64,000 bases of DNA from Pseudomonas sp. MUP55 (lineage in GTDB: Bacteria; Pseudomonadota; Gammaproteobacteria; Pseudomonadales; Pseudomonadaceae), in assembly GCF_034043515.1 (NCBI RefSeq), contig NZ_CP138214.1:4712001-4776000 (forward strand). Reading direction: 5' to 3'. The first letter of the stretch is position 1. Each line of letters starts with the position of its first letter. Position numbers and translations under genes: made by a program. The notes beneath the pieces are model-generated. The model was not told the DNA's origin, did no database searches, and saw only the letters and a list, made by a program, of their open reading frames with translations. Below are positions 26,643-35,746 of the stretch, piece by piece.

Positions 26643-29285
26643 ATGCGCGCCAACTCGTCTGAACCACAAGACACCGTCACAGCGGAACAACCGATCCCTC
26701 CCACCCGTTTGCGTTGGCTGGATCTGTTGAGCAAATACCGTCAGCCCATCGGCCTGGCCGTCACGCTGCTGCTGTTTGCCATTGCCTTGATCGCCTGTCG
26801 GCACCTGTTGCTGGAGCTCGACCTTTACGCCCTCCACGACTCGATCCTGGAGGTGCCTAAACCGGCCTTGCTCGGTGCATTTGCGGCAGGGGTGGCCGGC
26901 TTCATCATTCTGTTGGGCTACGAATTTTCCGGCGCACGCTATGCCGGTGTGAAGCTGCCCGCCAAGACCCTGGCCCTGGGGGGCTTCACCGCCTTCGCCA
27001 TCGGCAACGCGATTGGCTTGTCGATGCTCTCGGGCGGTTCGGTGCGCTACCGTTTATACGCACGTCACGGCATCGGCGCTTCGGAAGTCGCCCACATGAC
27101 CGTGTTCGCCAGCCTGGCGCTGGGTTGTGCGCTGCCGCCACTGGCTGCATTGGCCACGCTGAGCAACTTGCCGGCGGCCTCGACCTACCTGCATTTGCCG
27201 CAAAGCCTGCTCGGTGGGGTCGCCGCCGCGGTGCTGCTGCTGTCGGCCATGCTGTGCATCGGTATCTACCGCCGTCGCCTGCCGGAGCAGCCTTACCCGG
27301 ATAACCTGCTGGTCAAGGTCGGGCGTCGCACCCTGCGCCTGCCTGGCCGTCGCTTGACGTTCCTGCAGTTGATCATCACCGCACTGGACGTCGCCGCTGC
27401 GGCAGGCGTGCTTTATATGCTGCTGCCAGAAGCTCCGCCCTTCGGCCCGTTCCTGTTGGTGTACCTGCTGGCCCTGGCCGCCGGCGTGCTCAGCCACGTA
27501 CCGGGCGGCGTGGGGGTTTTCGAAGCGATCCTGCTGGCGGCCTTCGCCGACAAGCTCGGCGCCGCGCCACTGGCGGCCGCGCTGCTGCTGTACCGCATGA
27601 TCTATGTGGTGTTGCCGCTGTTGATCGCCTGCATCTTTCTGCTGGTCAACGAGGCCCAGCGCCTGTTCCAGACTCAGCAAAGCCTGCGGGTCGCCTCGGG
27701 CCTGGCGGCACCGGTGCTGGCCGTACTGGTTTTTTTGTCAGGCGTGGTCCTGCTGTTTTCCGGCGCCACGCCGGAGATCGATTCACGCCTGGAAAACATT
27801 GGCTTCCTGATTCCCCACCGCCTGATTGACGCTTCGCACTTCGGTGCCAGCCTGATCGGCGTGCTGTGCCTGTTACTGGCCCAGGGCCTGCGTCGACGTT
27901 TGTCGGCCGCCTGGATGCTGACCATGGTGTTGCTGCTGGTCGGCGCCCTGCTCTCACTGCTCAAGGGCTTCGACTGGGAAGAAGCCAGCCTGATGACCAT
28001 GACCGCCGTGCTGCTGGCGATCTTCCGACGCTCGTTCTACCGCGCCAGCCGCTTGACCGAACTGCCGTTCTCGCCGCTGTACCTGGTGGCCAGCGTGTGC
28101 GTGCTGGGTGCGTCGATCTGGCTGCTGCTGTTCGCCTATCAGGACGTGCCCTACAGCCATCAACTCTGGTGGCAGTTCACCCTCGATGCCAACGCCCCGC
28201 GCGGCCTGCGCTCATTGCTGGGTGCCGCCGTATTGCTGGTGATCGTGTCGCTGACCTGGCTGCTGCGTACCGCGCGCCCGGTGATCCATCTGCCAACCCC
28301 GGAAGAACTCGAGCGCGCCTCCAAAATCCTGATGGCGTCTTCGCAACCCGATGGTGGCCTGGCGCTGACCGGCGACAAGGCGTTGCTGTTCCACCCCAAC
28401 GACGAAGCCTTCCTGATGTATGCCCGTCGCGGGCGCAGCCTGGTGGCCTTGTACGATCCGATTGGCCCGACTCAACCGCGCGCCGAGATGATCTGGCAGT
28501 TCCGCGACCTCTGCGACATCCACCACGCACGGCCAGTGTTCTATCAAGTACGCGCCGAGAACCTGCCGTACTACATGGACATCGGGCTCACCGCGATCAA
28601 GCTGGGCGAAGAAGCCCGTGTCGATCTGAAACGCTTTGACCTGGAAGCCAAGGGCAAAGAAATGAAGGATCTGCGCTACACCTGGAACCGTGGCACCCGG
28701 GACGGCCTGTCCCTGGAAATCTGCGAACCGGGCACGGCGCCGATGGATGAATTAAAAGTTATCTCGGACGCCTGGCTAACCGGTAAGAATGTGCGCGAGA
28801 AAGGCTTCTCCCTGGGCCGCTTCAGCGACGACTACCTCAAGCACTTTCGTATCGCGATCATTCGCTTCGAAGGGCGACCGGTGGCCTTTGCCAACCTGCT
28901 CGAGACGTACAACCATGACCTGGCCAGTCTTGACCTGATGCGCGCCCACCCGGACGCGCCGAAGCTGACCATGGAGTTCATGATGGTCGGTCTGATTCAA
29001 CATTATAAGAACCACGGCTACGCCCGCTTCAGCCTCGGCATGGTGCCGTTGTCGGGCCTGCAACCACGGCGTGGCGCGCCACTGACCCAGCGTCTGGGCT
29101 CGATGGTGTTCCGCCGTGGCGAGCAACTGTATAACTTCCAAGGTTTGCGCCGCTTCAAAGACAAGTTCCAGCCTGACTGGGAACCCCGTTATATGGCCGT
29201 GCCCGCAGGACTTGATCCGCTGGTGGCACTGGCCGACACCGCCGCCCTGATCGCGGGCGGCTTGACTGGATTGGTGAAACGCTGA
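26643..29285 (+). CDS. mprF: MprF: phosphatidylglycerol aminoacyl-transferase/flippase
   Basis: An 880-residue inner-membrane protein. About 14 transmembrane helices (residues 35 to about 545) form the flippase part. The C-terminal cytoplasmic DUF2156 domain (about 550-880; SQPDGGLALTGDKALLF, LMYARRGRSLVALYDPIGP, FMMVGLIQHYKNHGYARFSLGM) transfers an amino acid from aminoacyl-tRNA to phosphatidylglycerol. In P. aeruginosa the product is alanyl-PG and it lowers susceptibility to cationic peptides and some drugs. Here the amino acid is inferred only. ATG 26643 follows GAGGTG. Its stop overlaps the next start. Confidence 0.95.
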   Translation: MRANSSEPQDTVTAEQPIPPTRLRWLDLLSKYRQPIGLAVTLLLFAIALIACRHLLLELDLYALHDSILEVPKPALLGAFAAGVAGFIILLGYEFSGARYAGVKLPAKTLALGGFTAFAIGNAIGLSMLSGGSVRYRLYARHGIGASEVAHMTVFASLALGCALPPLAALATLSNLPAASTYLHLPQSLLGGVAAAVLLLSAMLCIGIYRRRLPEQPYPDNLLVKVGRRTLRLPGRRLTFLQLIITALDVAAAAGVLYMLLPEAPPFGPFLLVYLLALAAGVLSHVPGGVGVFEAILLAAFADKLGAAPLAAALLLYRMIYVVLPLLIACIFLLVNEAQRLFQTQQSLRVASGLAAPVLAVLVFLSGVVLLFSGATPEIDSRLENIGFLIPHRLIDASHFGASLIGVLCLLLAQGLRRRLSAAWMLTMVLLLVGALLSLLKGFDWEEASLMTMTAVLLAIFRRSFYRASRLTELPFSPLYLVASVCVLGASIWLLLFAYQDVPYSHQLWWQFTLDANAPRGLRSLLGAAVLLVIVSLTWLLRTARPVIHLPTPEELERASKILMASSQPDGGLALTGDKALLFHPNDEAFLMYARRGRSLVALYDPIGPTQPRAEMIWQFRDLCDIHHARPVFYQVRAENLPYYMDIGLTAIKLGEEARVDLKRFDLEAKGKEMKDLRYTWNRGTRDGLSLEICEPGTAPMDELKVISDAWLTGKNVREKGFSLGRFSDDYLKHFRIAIIRFEGRPVAFANLLETYNHDLASLDLMRAHPDAPKLTMEFMMVGLIQHYKNHGYARFSLGMVPLSGLQPRRGAPLTQRLGSMVFRRGEQLYNFQGLRRFKDKFQPDWEPRYMAVPAGLDPLVALADTAALIAGGLTGLVKR

Positions 29286-30565
29286 TGATTCGACGCTCCT
29301 GGCGGTATGTATTGGCCTTTGTGGTGCTGCTTGCGCTGATCCTGGGCGGCGGCTACTGGTACTGGAACCGCCCTGCCCCGCAGCCGACCCTGGAGCAATT
29401 GCCCCAGGCCGACGGCTCAGTCATGACCCGCGTGACCCCGGCCAGCACGGCGAAAGCCCGCGTGGCGGTGGCCGCGATGGCCGACGAAACCCTCACCGAC
29501 AGCCAGCTGATCGCCTTGAGCCAGGGCGGCTCGGCACAGATCGTCCAGGTGGTCTTGCCCAAGGAAGACTGCAAACTTCAGGAACAAGCCCTGCAAGGCG
29601 CCCTGGCCCAGCTTAAAGGCTCGGCGACCCTGGTCAGCGGCATCGGCCCTGGCGCGGCGCTTGCCTGGCGCTGGCTGGCCACCCAGAACGACGACAAGGC
29701 CAACGCCATCTCCGTCGGCTTCGCCCTGAAACAGGAAGGCTGCAACGACCCGCTGCCGAAAACCGCCGCCCATGGCAACTGGCTGGTGGCCTGGAACGAC
29801 AACCCTGACGATGAAAGCGCCAGTTTCGTACGCGACACACCGCGTGCCACCACCAGCATCAGCGATTACGACATTCATTACCCGCAGGTCCTGAACAACG
29901 AGTTGCGCAAGCAACTGGTGGGTTCGGACAACGGCGGCCTGGCGATTCCAGTAGTGGAGGTGCCAGCAGGCCAGGCCAAGGACACCGTGACCCTGTTCCT
30001 CTCCGGTGACGGCGGCTGGCGCGACCTTGACCGCGACGTGGCGGGCGAGATGGCGAAGATCGGCTATCCGGTGGTCGGCATCGACACCCTGCGCTACTAC
30101 TGGCAGCACAAGAGCCCGGAACAGAGCGCCAAGGACCTTACTGAGCTGATGCAGCACTATCGGCAGAAATGGGGCACCAAGCGCTTCGTGCTGACCGGTT
30201 ACTCATTCGGCGCCGACGTACTGCCGGCGATCTACAACCGCATGCCGGCAAACGAGCAGCAACGGGTCGACGCGATCATCCTGCTGGCCTTCGCCCGCAC
30301 CGGCAGCTTTGAAATTGAAGTGGAAGGCTGGTTGGGCAACGCCGGCAAAGAAGCCGCCACCGGCCCGGAAATGGCCAAGCTGCCCGCGGACAAGGTGGTG
30401 TGCATCTACGGCGCCGAGGAAGTCGACGAGAGCGGCTGCACCGACAAGACCGCCGTGGGCGAAGCCATGAAACTGCCTGGCGGGCATCACTTCGATGAGA
30501 ACTACCCGGCGCTGGCCAAGCGCTTGGTGGATATCATCGTCAAGCACCAGGCCAAAGCCGAGTAA
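29285..30565 (+). CDS. AcvB/VirJ-family hydrolase, probable aminoacyl-PG hydrolase
   Basis: A 426-residue periplasmic protein with a single N-terminal membrane anchor (about residues 7-26). The C-terminal half is an alpha/beta-hydrolase of the VirJ/AcvB family: TLFLSGDGGWRDLDR (oxyanion region), FVLTGYSFGADVLP with nucleophile Ser in GYSFG, and HHF near the end for the catalytic His. Its ATG overlaps the mprF TGA by one base, so the two are coupled. In P. aeruginosa the equivalent partner of the alanyl-PG synthase (PA0919) hydrolyses alanyl-PG. The same role is likely here: resetting lipid charge. Confidence 0.88.
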   Translation: MIRRSWRYVLAFVVLLALILGGGYWYWNRPAPQPTLEQLPQADGSVMTRVTPASTAKARVAVAAMADETLTDSQLIALSQGGSAQIVQVVLPKEDCKLQEQALQGALAQLKGSATLVSGIGPGAALAWRWLATQNDDKANAISVGFALKQEGCNDPLPKTAAHGNWLVAWNDNPDDESASFVRDTPRATTSISDYDIHYPQVLNNELRKQLVGSDNGGLAIPVVEVPAGQAKDTVTLFLSGDGGWRDLDRDVAGEMAKIGYPVVGIDTLRYYWQHKSPEQSAKDLTELMQHYRQKWGTKRFVLTGYSFGADVLPAIYNRMPANEQQRVDAIILLAFARTGSFEIEVEGWLGNAGKEAATGPEMAKLPADKVVCIYGAEEVDESGCTDKTAVGEAMKLPGGHHFDENYPALAKRLVDIIVKHQAKAE

Positions 30566-30580
30566 GTAATACACAAAACC

Positions 30581-30675
30581 CAATGTGGGAGGGGGCTTGC
30601 TCCCGATAGCGGTGGGTCAGTCCTATCAACAGTGACTGACACTCCGCCATCGGGGGCAAGCCCCCTCCCACATGT
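30581..30675. repeat. REP doublet (inverted pair)
   Basis: CAATGTGGGAGGGGGCTTGC and a facing copy CGGGGGCAAGCCCCCTCCCA between the converging hydrolase and recJ genes. The arms differ slightly (CTCCCGAT against ATCGGGGGC). Confidence 0.93.
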
Positions 30676-30693
30676 GTATTGCAGTGTCTGGAT

Positions 30694-32403
30694 CTAACGC
30701 GGTTCGATATGCGCAATCATCAGCTGCACCGTTTCATTGCCGCGATACTCGTTCACATCCAGCTTGTAGGCCAATTCCACCCAGCGCACCGTCGGGTTCG
30801 GCCAGATTTCGCGGTCTACGCCAAACGCGATGCCATCGAGCTTCACTGACCCGCATTCGCTCTTGAGCACCACCTTCAGGTGCCGTTCACCCACCACCCG
30901 CTGCTCCACCAACTGGAACACGCCGTGAAACAACGGCTCGGGAAAGTGCTGACCCCAGGGGCCGGCATGGCGCAGTGCGCGGGCCAGTTCCAGGTGGAAC
31001 TCTTCCACCGCGAGGGTGCCGTCGGTGAGCAGGCGACCGGTGAGGTCTTCCTCGCGCAGTTGCCGACGCACTTCGGCATCAAAGGCTTGGGCAAACAAGG
31101 GGAAATTCGCTTCGGGCAGTGTCAGCCCCGCCGCCATCGCGTGCCCACCGTACTTGGCGATCAGGTTGGGGTGCTGGCTGGCGACCACCGCCAGCGCGTC
31201 ACGGATGTGAAAGCCTTGTACCGAACGCCCGGAGCCCTTGAGCAGGCCATCACCGGCATCGGCAAACGCGATGGTGGGACGGAAATAGCGCTCTTTCATG
31301 CGCGACGCCAGGATCCCGATCACCCCTTGGTGCCACTCCGGGTCGAACAGGCACAAGCCGAACGGCATCGACTCCACCGGCAAATCCTTGAGTTGCGCCA
31401 GGGCCTCGCGCTGCATGCCTTGTTCGATGGACTTGCGGTCCTGGTTCATGCCGTCCAGTTGCGCAGCCATTTCCCGCGCCGCGGCGATGTCCGAGGTGAG
31501 CAGGCATTCGATGCCCAGGCTCATATCGTCCAGGCGTCCGGCGGCATTGAGCCGTGGGCCGAGGATGAAGCCAAGGTCGGTGGAGGTGATGCGGGCGTGG
31601 TCGCGCTTGGCCACTTCCAGGATCGCCTTGATCCCCGGGCGCGCACGGCCGGCGCGGATACGTTCCAGCCCCTGATGCACCAGGATGCGGTTGTTGGCGT
31701 CCAGCGGCACCACGTCGGCGACGCTGCCCAGGGCCACCAGGTCGAGCAGCTCGCCAATGTTCGGCTGCGGGCTGCTGTCGTACCAGCCCAGGCTGCGCAA
31801 GCGCGCACGCAGGGCCATCAACACGTAGAAGATCACGCCCACGCCGGCCAGCGCCTTGCTGGGGAATTCGCAGCCTGGTTGGTTCGGATTGACGATCGCA
31901 TCCGCCGCCGGCAGTTCATCGCCCGGCAAGTGGTGATCGGTGACCAATACCTTCAGCCCCGCCGCCTTCGCCGCGGCCACGCCCTCGACGCTGGAGATAC
32001 CGTTGTCCACGGTGATCAGCAACTGCGGCTCGCGCTGCAGCGCCACCGCGACGATCTCCGGCGTCAGGCCGTAGCCATACTCGAAACGGTTGGGCACCAG
32101 GTAATCGACATGGGCGGCACCGAGCAAACGCAGGCCCAAAGTGCCGACGGTGCTGGCAGTGGCGCCGTCGGCATCGAAGTCACCGACGATCAGGATACGC
32201 TGACGCTGCTCCAGCGCCGTCACCAGCAGGTCGACGGCGGCATCGATGCCCTTGAGCTGCTGATAGGGGATCAAGCGCGCCAGGCTCTTGTCCAGTTCAG
32301 CTTGCGATTGCACCCCGCGTGCGGCGTAGAGACGGGTCAGCAGCGGCGGCAATTCACCGAGAAATGGCAGGACGGCGGGCAAGGGACGGGGATCAATACG
32401 CAT
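30694..32403 (-). CDS. recJ: Single-stranded-DNA-specific exonuclease RecJ
   Basis: 569 residues. The DHH phosphoesterase motifs are clear: ILIVGDFDADGATASTVG, LLITVDNGISS, VLVTDHHLPGDELP and LVALGSVADVVPLD. The DHHA1 region is GSGRSVQGFHIRDAL and KYGGHAMAAGLTL. RecJ degrades single-stranded DNA 5' to 3' in recombination (RecF pathway), mismatch and base-excision repair. The ATG at 32403 (MRIDPRPL) is chosen; the frame is open upstream. It is the first gene of a long block syntenic with P. aeruginosa recJ-purL. Confidence 0.97.
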   Translation of the reverse strand: MRIDPRPLPAVLPFLGELPPLLTRLYAARGVQSQAELDKSLARLIPYQQLKGIDAAVDLLVTALEQRQRILIVGDFDADGATASTVGTLGLRLLGAAHVDYLVPNRFEYGYGLTPEIVAVALQREPQLLITVDNGISSVEGVAAAKAAGLKVLVTDHHLPGDELPAADAIVNPNQPGCEFPSKALAGVGVIFYVLMALRARLRSLGWYDSSPQPNIGELLDLVALGSVADVVPLDANNRILVHQGLERIRAGRARPGIKAILEVAKRDHARITSTDLGFILGPRLNAAGRLDDMSLGIECLLTSDIAAAREMAAQLDGMNQDRKSIEQGMQREALAQLKDLPVESMPFGLCLFDPEWHQGVIGILASRMKERYFRPTIAFADAGDGLLKGSGRSVQGFHIRDALAVVASQHPNLIAKYGGHAMAAGLTLPEANFPLFAQAFDAEVRRQLREEDLTGRLLTDGTLAVEEFHLELARALRHAGPWGQHFPEPLFHGVFQLVEQRVVGERHLKVVLKSECGSVKLDGIAFGVDREIWPNPTVRWVELAYKLDVNEYRGNETVQLMIAHIEPR

Positions 32404-32467
32404 ACGGTGGGGATAACTTCTCACTGATACAACGGTTGAACGACAATTCAAAACGCTATGAAGATCA

Positions 32468-32561
32468 AATGTGGGAGGGGGCTTGCTCCCGATAGCGGTG
32501 GGCCAGTCACACCATCATTGGCTGACACTCAGCTATCGGGAGCAAGCCCCCGCCCACAGAT
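32468..32561. repeat. REP doublet (inverted pair)
   Basis: AATGTGGGAGGGGGCTTGCT and the facing AGCAAGCCCCCGCCCACAG (one substitution, CGCCC for CTCCC) between the recJ start and the yaeQ stop. The right arm abuts the yaeQ stop codon. Confidence 0.9.
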
Positions 32562-33104
32562 TCAATCACGCCCGCCCACCAGCCATTGCAGTTGCACTTC
32601 ATGCTGGCCACGGTCGTCGGTGACGAAGATCGTGCCTTCGCTGATCATCACATCCCACTTGATCACGCGAGGCATGTCCTTGGCCAGGGTCTCGAGGATC
32701 TCCTGGGGCACGGCGGCGATGTGGACGTTTTTCAGGTTGTTGGCCACCGGCACAACCTTGCCTTCCCACACGCGCAGGCTGCCATAGGCCAGCAGGCTGG
32801 TGCGTTCGGTACGGCGCGAACACCAGGTCAGACGGTCTGCATCCGGCTGGCCGACTTCGATCCAGTGCAACACCCGATCATCCAGGCTCTTTTCCCACAG
32901 GGCCGGCTCGTCGACGTCCGACAAGCCACGGCCGAACGCCAATTGCTCGTTGTACCAGAGGGCGTAGGCCAGCAGGCGCACGGTCATGCGTTCTTCGGTT
33001 TCCGAAGGGTGGCGGGCGATAGTCTGTTTGACGCTCTCGTACACCGAACGGTCGAGGTCGGTGAGGTTGAGTTCGAATTTGTAGGTCGTGGACGGCTGGG
33101 CCAT
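32562..33104 (-). CDS. yaeQ: YaeQ family protein
   Basis: A 180-residue protein matching YaeQ along its length: STTYKFELNLTDLDRSVYES at the start, then YALWYNEQLAFGRGLSD and DVMISEGTIFVTDD. YaeQ has a PD-(D/E)XK-like nuclease fold. It was once reported to compensate for loss of RfaH, but a firm function is lacking. It is on the same strand as recJ, with a REP doublet in between, and its stop codon is directly next to that REP arm. Confidence 0.93.
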   Translation of the reverse strand: MAQPSTTYKFELNLTDLDRSVYESVKQTIARHPSETEERMTVRLLAYALWYNEQLAFGRGLSDVDEPALWEKSLDDRVLHWIEVGQPDADRLTWCSRRTERTSLLAYGSLRVWEGKVVPVANNLKNVHIAAVPQEILETLAKDMPRVIKWDVMISEGTIFVTDDRGQHEVQLQWLVGGRD

Positions 33105-33250
33105 GAACGGGCTTCTAAAGACAAGGAAAGGCGGCCAGTCTAACCGATGGCGAGGCCATTGAACGAATACTGCGCGGCATCCCCCTTATCCCTGGGACGG
33201 CGGCCTGTGTTAAAAGGCAACACCACTGCCCCATGCATGTAAGGATTCCC

Positions 33251-34450
33251 ATGTCGCCCAACGCCAAACCGCTTGCAGGCCTGAAAGTCATCGAACTCGG
33301 CACGTTGATCGCCGGCCCGTTTGCCTCGCGGATCTGCGCGGAGTTCGGCGCCGAGGTGATAAAGGTCGAATCCCCCGACGGCGGCGACCCATTGCGCAAA
33401 TGGCGCAAGCTGTACGAAGGCACCTCGCTGTGGTGGTTCGTGCAGGCGCGGAACAAGCAGTCGCTGACCCTCAACCTCAAGCACCCCGAGGGCCTTGCGA
33501 TCCTCAAGCAGTTATTGGCCAACGCCGACATCCTGATCGAAAACTTCCGCCCCGGCGTGCTGGAAAAGCTCGGCCTGAGCTGGGAAACCCTGCACGCACT
33601 CAACCCCCGCCTGGTGATGGTGCGCCTCTCGGGCTTCGGCCAGACCGGGCCGATGAAAGACCAGCCGGGCTTTGGCGCGGTGGGCGAGTCCATGGGCGGC
33701 TTGCGCTACATCACCGGCTTTGAAGATCGCCCGCCCGTGCGCACCGGGATTTCCATCGGAGACTCGATTGCGGCGTTGTGGGCGGTGATCGGCGCGCTGA
33801 TGGCGCTGCGTCATCGCGAGGTCAACGGTGGCCTGGGCCAGGTGGTGGATGTGGCGCTGTACGAAGCCATCTTTGCCATGATGGAAAGCATGATCCCCGA
33901 GTTCGACGTGTTCGGCTTTATTCGCGAACGTACCGGCAACATCATGCCCGGTATTACCCCCTCCTCGATTCACACCAGCGCGGACGGCAAACACGTGCAG
34001 ATCGGCGCCAACGGCGATGCGATCTTCAAGCGCTTCATGGCCGCCATCGGCCGCGACGACCTGGCGAGCGACCCGGCGCTGGCCAGCAATGATGGGCGTG
34101 ACAGCCGCCGCGACGAGCTCTACGGGGTGATCGACCGCTGGGTCAGCGGCCTGCCGCTGGAGCAGGTCATGGCGCAACTGAACGCGGCCCAAGTGCCCGC
34201 CAGCCGCATCTACAGTGCCGAAGACATGCTGGGTGACCCGCAATTTTTGGCCAGGGAGATGTTCCTCAGCGCCCGGTTACCGGGCGGCAAGGATTTTAAA
34301 ATGCCGGGCATCGTGCCCAAACTGTCGGACACGCCAGGCAGTTGTGAATGGGTGGGGCCGCAGTTGGGCGAGCACAACACTGTGGTGCTCAGCGCCCTGG
34401 GTTATGACGCGCCAGCCATCGCCCGCTTGCGTGCGGACGGCGCGATCTGA
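33251..34450 (+). CDS. CaiB/BaiF family class III CoA-transferase
   Basis: A 399-residue protein with the class III CoA-transferase layout. The N-terminal LAGLKVIELGTLIAGPFAS and AEFGAEVIKVE, then LTLNLKHPEG, FRPGVLEKLGL, and the nucleotide/CoA region with the likely catalytic Asp in VSGFGQTGPMKDQPGFG-type sequence (here RLSGFGQTGPM). It moves CoA between carboxylic acids; the substrate cannot be read from sequence. A TAAGGATT ribosome site precedes ATG 33251. It is divergent from yaeQ, has a hairpin terminator after it, and appears to be a single-gene unit. Confidence 0.9.
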   Translation: MSPNAKPLAGLKVIELGTLIAGPFASRICAEFGAEVIKVESPDGGDPLRKWRKLYEGTSLWWFVQARNKQSLTLNLKHPEGLAILKQLLANADILIENFRPGVLEKLGLSWETLHALNPRLVMVRLSGFGQTGPMKDQPGFGAVGESMGGLRYITGFEDRPPVRTGISIGDSIAALWAVIGALMALRHREVNGGLGQVVDVALYEAIFAMMESMIPEFDVFGFIRERTGNIMPGITPSSIHTSADGKHVQIGANGDAIFKRFMAAIGRDDLASDPALASNDGRDSRRDELYGVIDRWVSGLPLEQVMAQLNAAQVPASRIYSAEDMLGDPQFLAREMFLSARLPGGKDFKMPGIVPKLSDTPGSCEWVGPQLGEHNTVVLSALGYDAPAIARLRADGAI

Positions 34451-34482
34451 GGGCGTGTCGCGCCAAATTCCAGGCAAAAAGA

Positions 34483-34514
34483 AACCCCGAGGAGTGGGGA
34501 GACAACTCGGGGTT
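34483..34514 (+). terminator. Hairpin downstream of the CoA-transferase gene
   Basis: AACCCCGAG and CTCGGGGTT pair over 9 bp with a 14-nt loop, ending in TTAAA. It begins 33 nt after the stop codon. The T-run is short. Confidence 0.6.
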
Positions 34515-34633
34515 AAACGTGATCTACAAAGACCAGTACAACAAGCCACAAACACCGGAGCACAATGTTTGCTCTTGCTGTTAAAACCTCTGACAGAGCG
34601 AAATGTAGGAAGGTTCCGAAGAAAAATAATTCT

Positions 34634-34918
34634 TCACGCCAGCGCGCCGCTGCGTGTCCGGGCAGCGTTGCGCAAGGCGGCGGTGACCGAGGGTTCCACG
34701 CGCCCTTCGGCGATTTTAATGTCGCGAAGCAGGCAATCCACCACATCCACCAACGCGCGTTTGTCGGTCAGTTGCGCGCGGTCGAAGTCGCGCTCCACCA
34801 CAATGGCGCCACCGGGGTTCTTCACGGAAACCAGGCACTCGCCCTGCACACCAGCAGGCGTCAGCGAAACTTGATAAGGGCTCAGCGCTTCGCTGAGCAA
34901 TAGATTGATACTTTCCAT
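34634..34918 (-). CDS. DUF3509 small protein
   Basis: A 94-residue protein that begins MESINLLLSEALSPYQVSLT, the conserved start of DUF3509, a family confined largely to Pseudomonas. The rest (LVSVKNPGGAIVVERDFDRAQL) is a compact alpha/beta pattern with no catalytic signature. Its function is unknown. It is a single-gene unit: the CoA-transferase terminator lies on one side, and a 207-bp gap separates it from the divergent LuxR-type regulator. A GTG 12 bp upstream is a weaker start. Confidence 0.85.
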   Translation of the reverse strand: MESINLLLSEALSPYQVSLTPAGVQGECLVSVKNPGGAIVVERDFDRAQLTDKRALVDVVDCLLRDIKIAEGRVEPSVTAALRNAARTRSGALA

Positions 34919-35125
34919 CTCGATCACCACTCAATCATTCGAAAAAGGTTCGAAAAACAAAAACGTCACGAAGGTGCTGACATTCAAGTGACCTGTGCTC
35001 AAAGCAGAAAGTTCGACCTTTTATGTAGGAAGCCGCCTGAGTCGATCAAGCATGCACGGCAAAGATGACAGAGAGAAAACATGCGCTGACAGGCTAGAAT
35101 CCCTGGATTATCCCGGGAGCCTGCC

Positions 35126-35746
35126 TTGAAAGCCGCGTTTGAACCGCCATTGCGCGTCGTGCTTGCCGACGACCACCCGATCTTCCTGATTGGTTTGCGC
35201 GCTGTGCTCGAGCGTGACGAGCACGTGCGCATCGTCGGTGAAGCCAACTCGCCGCAGGCCCTTAACGCGTTGCTGCAACACTGCGCCTGCGACGTGCTGG
35301 TGACCGACTTCATGATGCCGGCCGAACCCCAGGCCGACGGCCTGCGCTTGATCGAGCACCTGCGCCGGCACCATCCGGACCTGCCCATCGTGGTGGTGAC
35401 CATGCTCAATAACGCCGGTTTGTTTCATTCGATCCTGGCCTTGGGCGTCATGGGCCTGCTGAGCAAGGCCAGCCTGGCCGATGAGTTGCCGCAGGCCATC
35501 CGCCAGGCGCTGAGCCTGGCCGGACAAGCCAGCGGCGATGGCGCGCACGCCCAGGAACCGCTGTCACCGCGCGAACTGGAAGTGATTCGCCTGCTGGCGG
35601 GCGGCATGACGGTGGGCGAGATCGCCGCACACCTGCATCGCAGCAAGCAGACCGTCAGTGCGCAAAAGGTCAGCGCCATGCGCAAGCTGGGCCTGGGCAA
35701 CGACGCTGCGCTGTTTATCTACGTACAGGAACACGGGCTGGCGTAG
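35126..35746 (+). CDS. NarL/FixJ-type (LuxR-family) response regulator
   Basis: A 206-residue regulator. The receiver domain has the acidic pair D15-D16, phosphoacceptor D61 (VLVTDFMMP) and the KAS lysine near 118. The C-terminal LuxR helix-turn-helix is at about 142-200 (LSPRELEVIRLLAGGMTVGEI, then HRSKQTVSAQKVSAMRKLG), resembling the RcsB-like class. The start is TTG 35126, backed by GGGAGC 6 nt upstream. No kinase gene is adjacent. Its 3' end overlaps the converging REC-EAL gene by 32 bp, so the two messages are antisense to each other over their last codons. Confidence 0.9.
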   Translation: MKAAFEPPLRVVLADDHPIFLIGLRAVLERDEHVRIVGEANSPQALNALLQHCACDVLVTDFMMPAEPQADGLRLIEHLRRHHPDLPIVVVTMLNNAGLFHSILALGVMGLLSKASLADELPQAIRQALSLAGQASGDGAHAQEPLSPRELEVIRLLAGGMTVGEIAAHLHRSKQTVSAQKVSAMRKLGLGNDAALFIYVQEHGLA

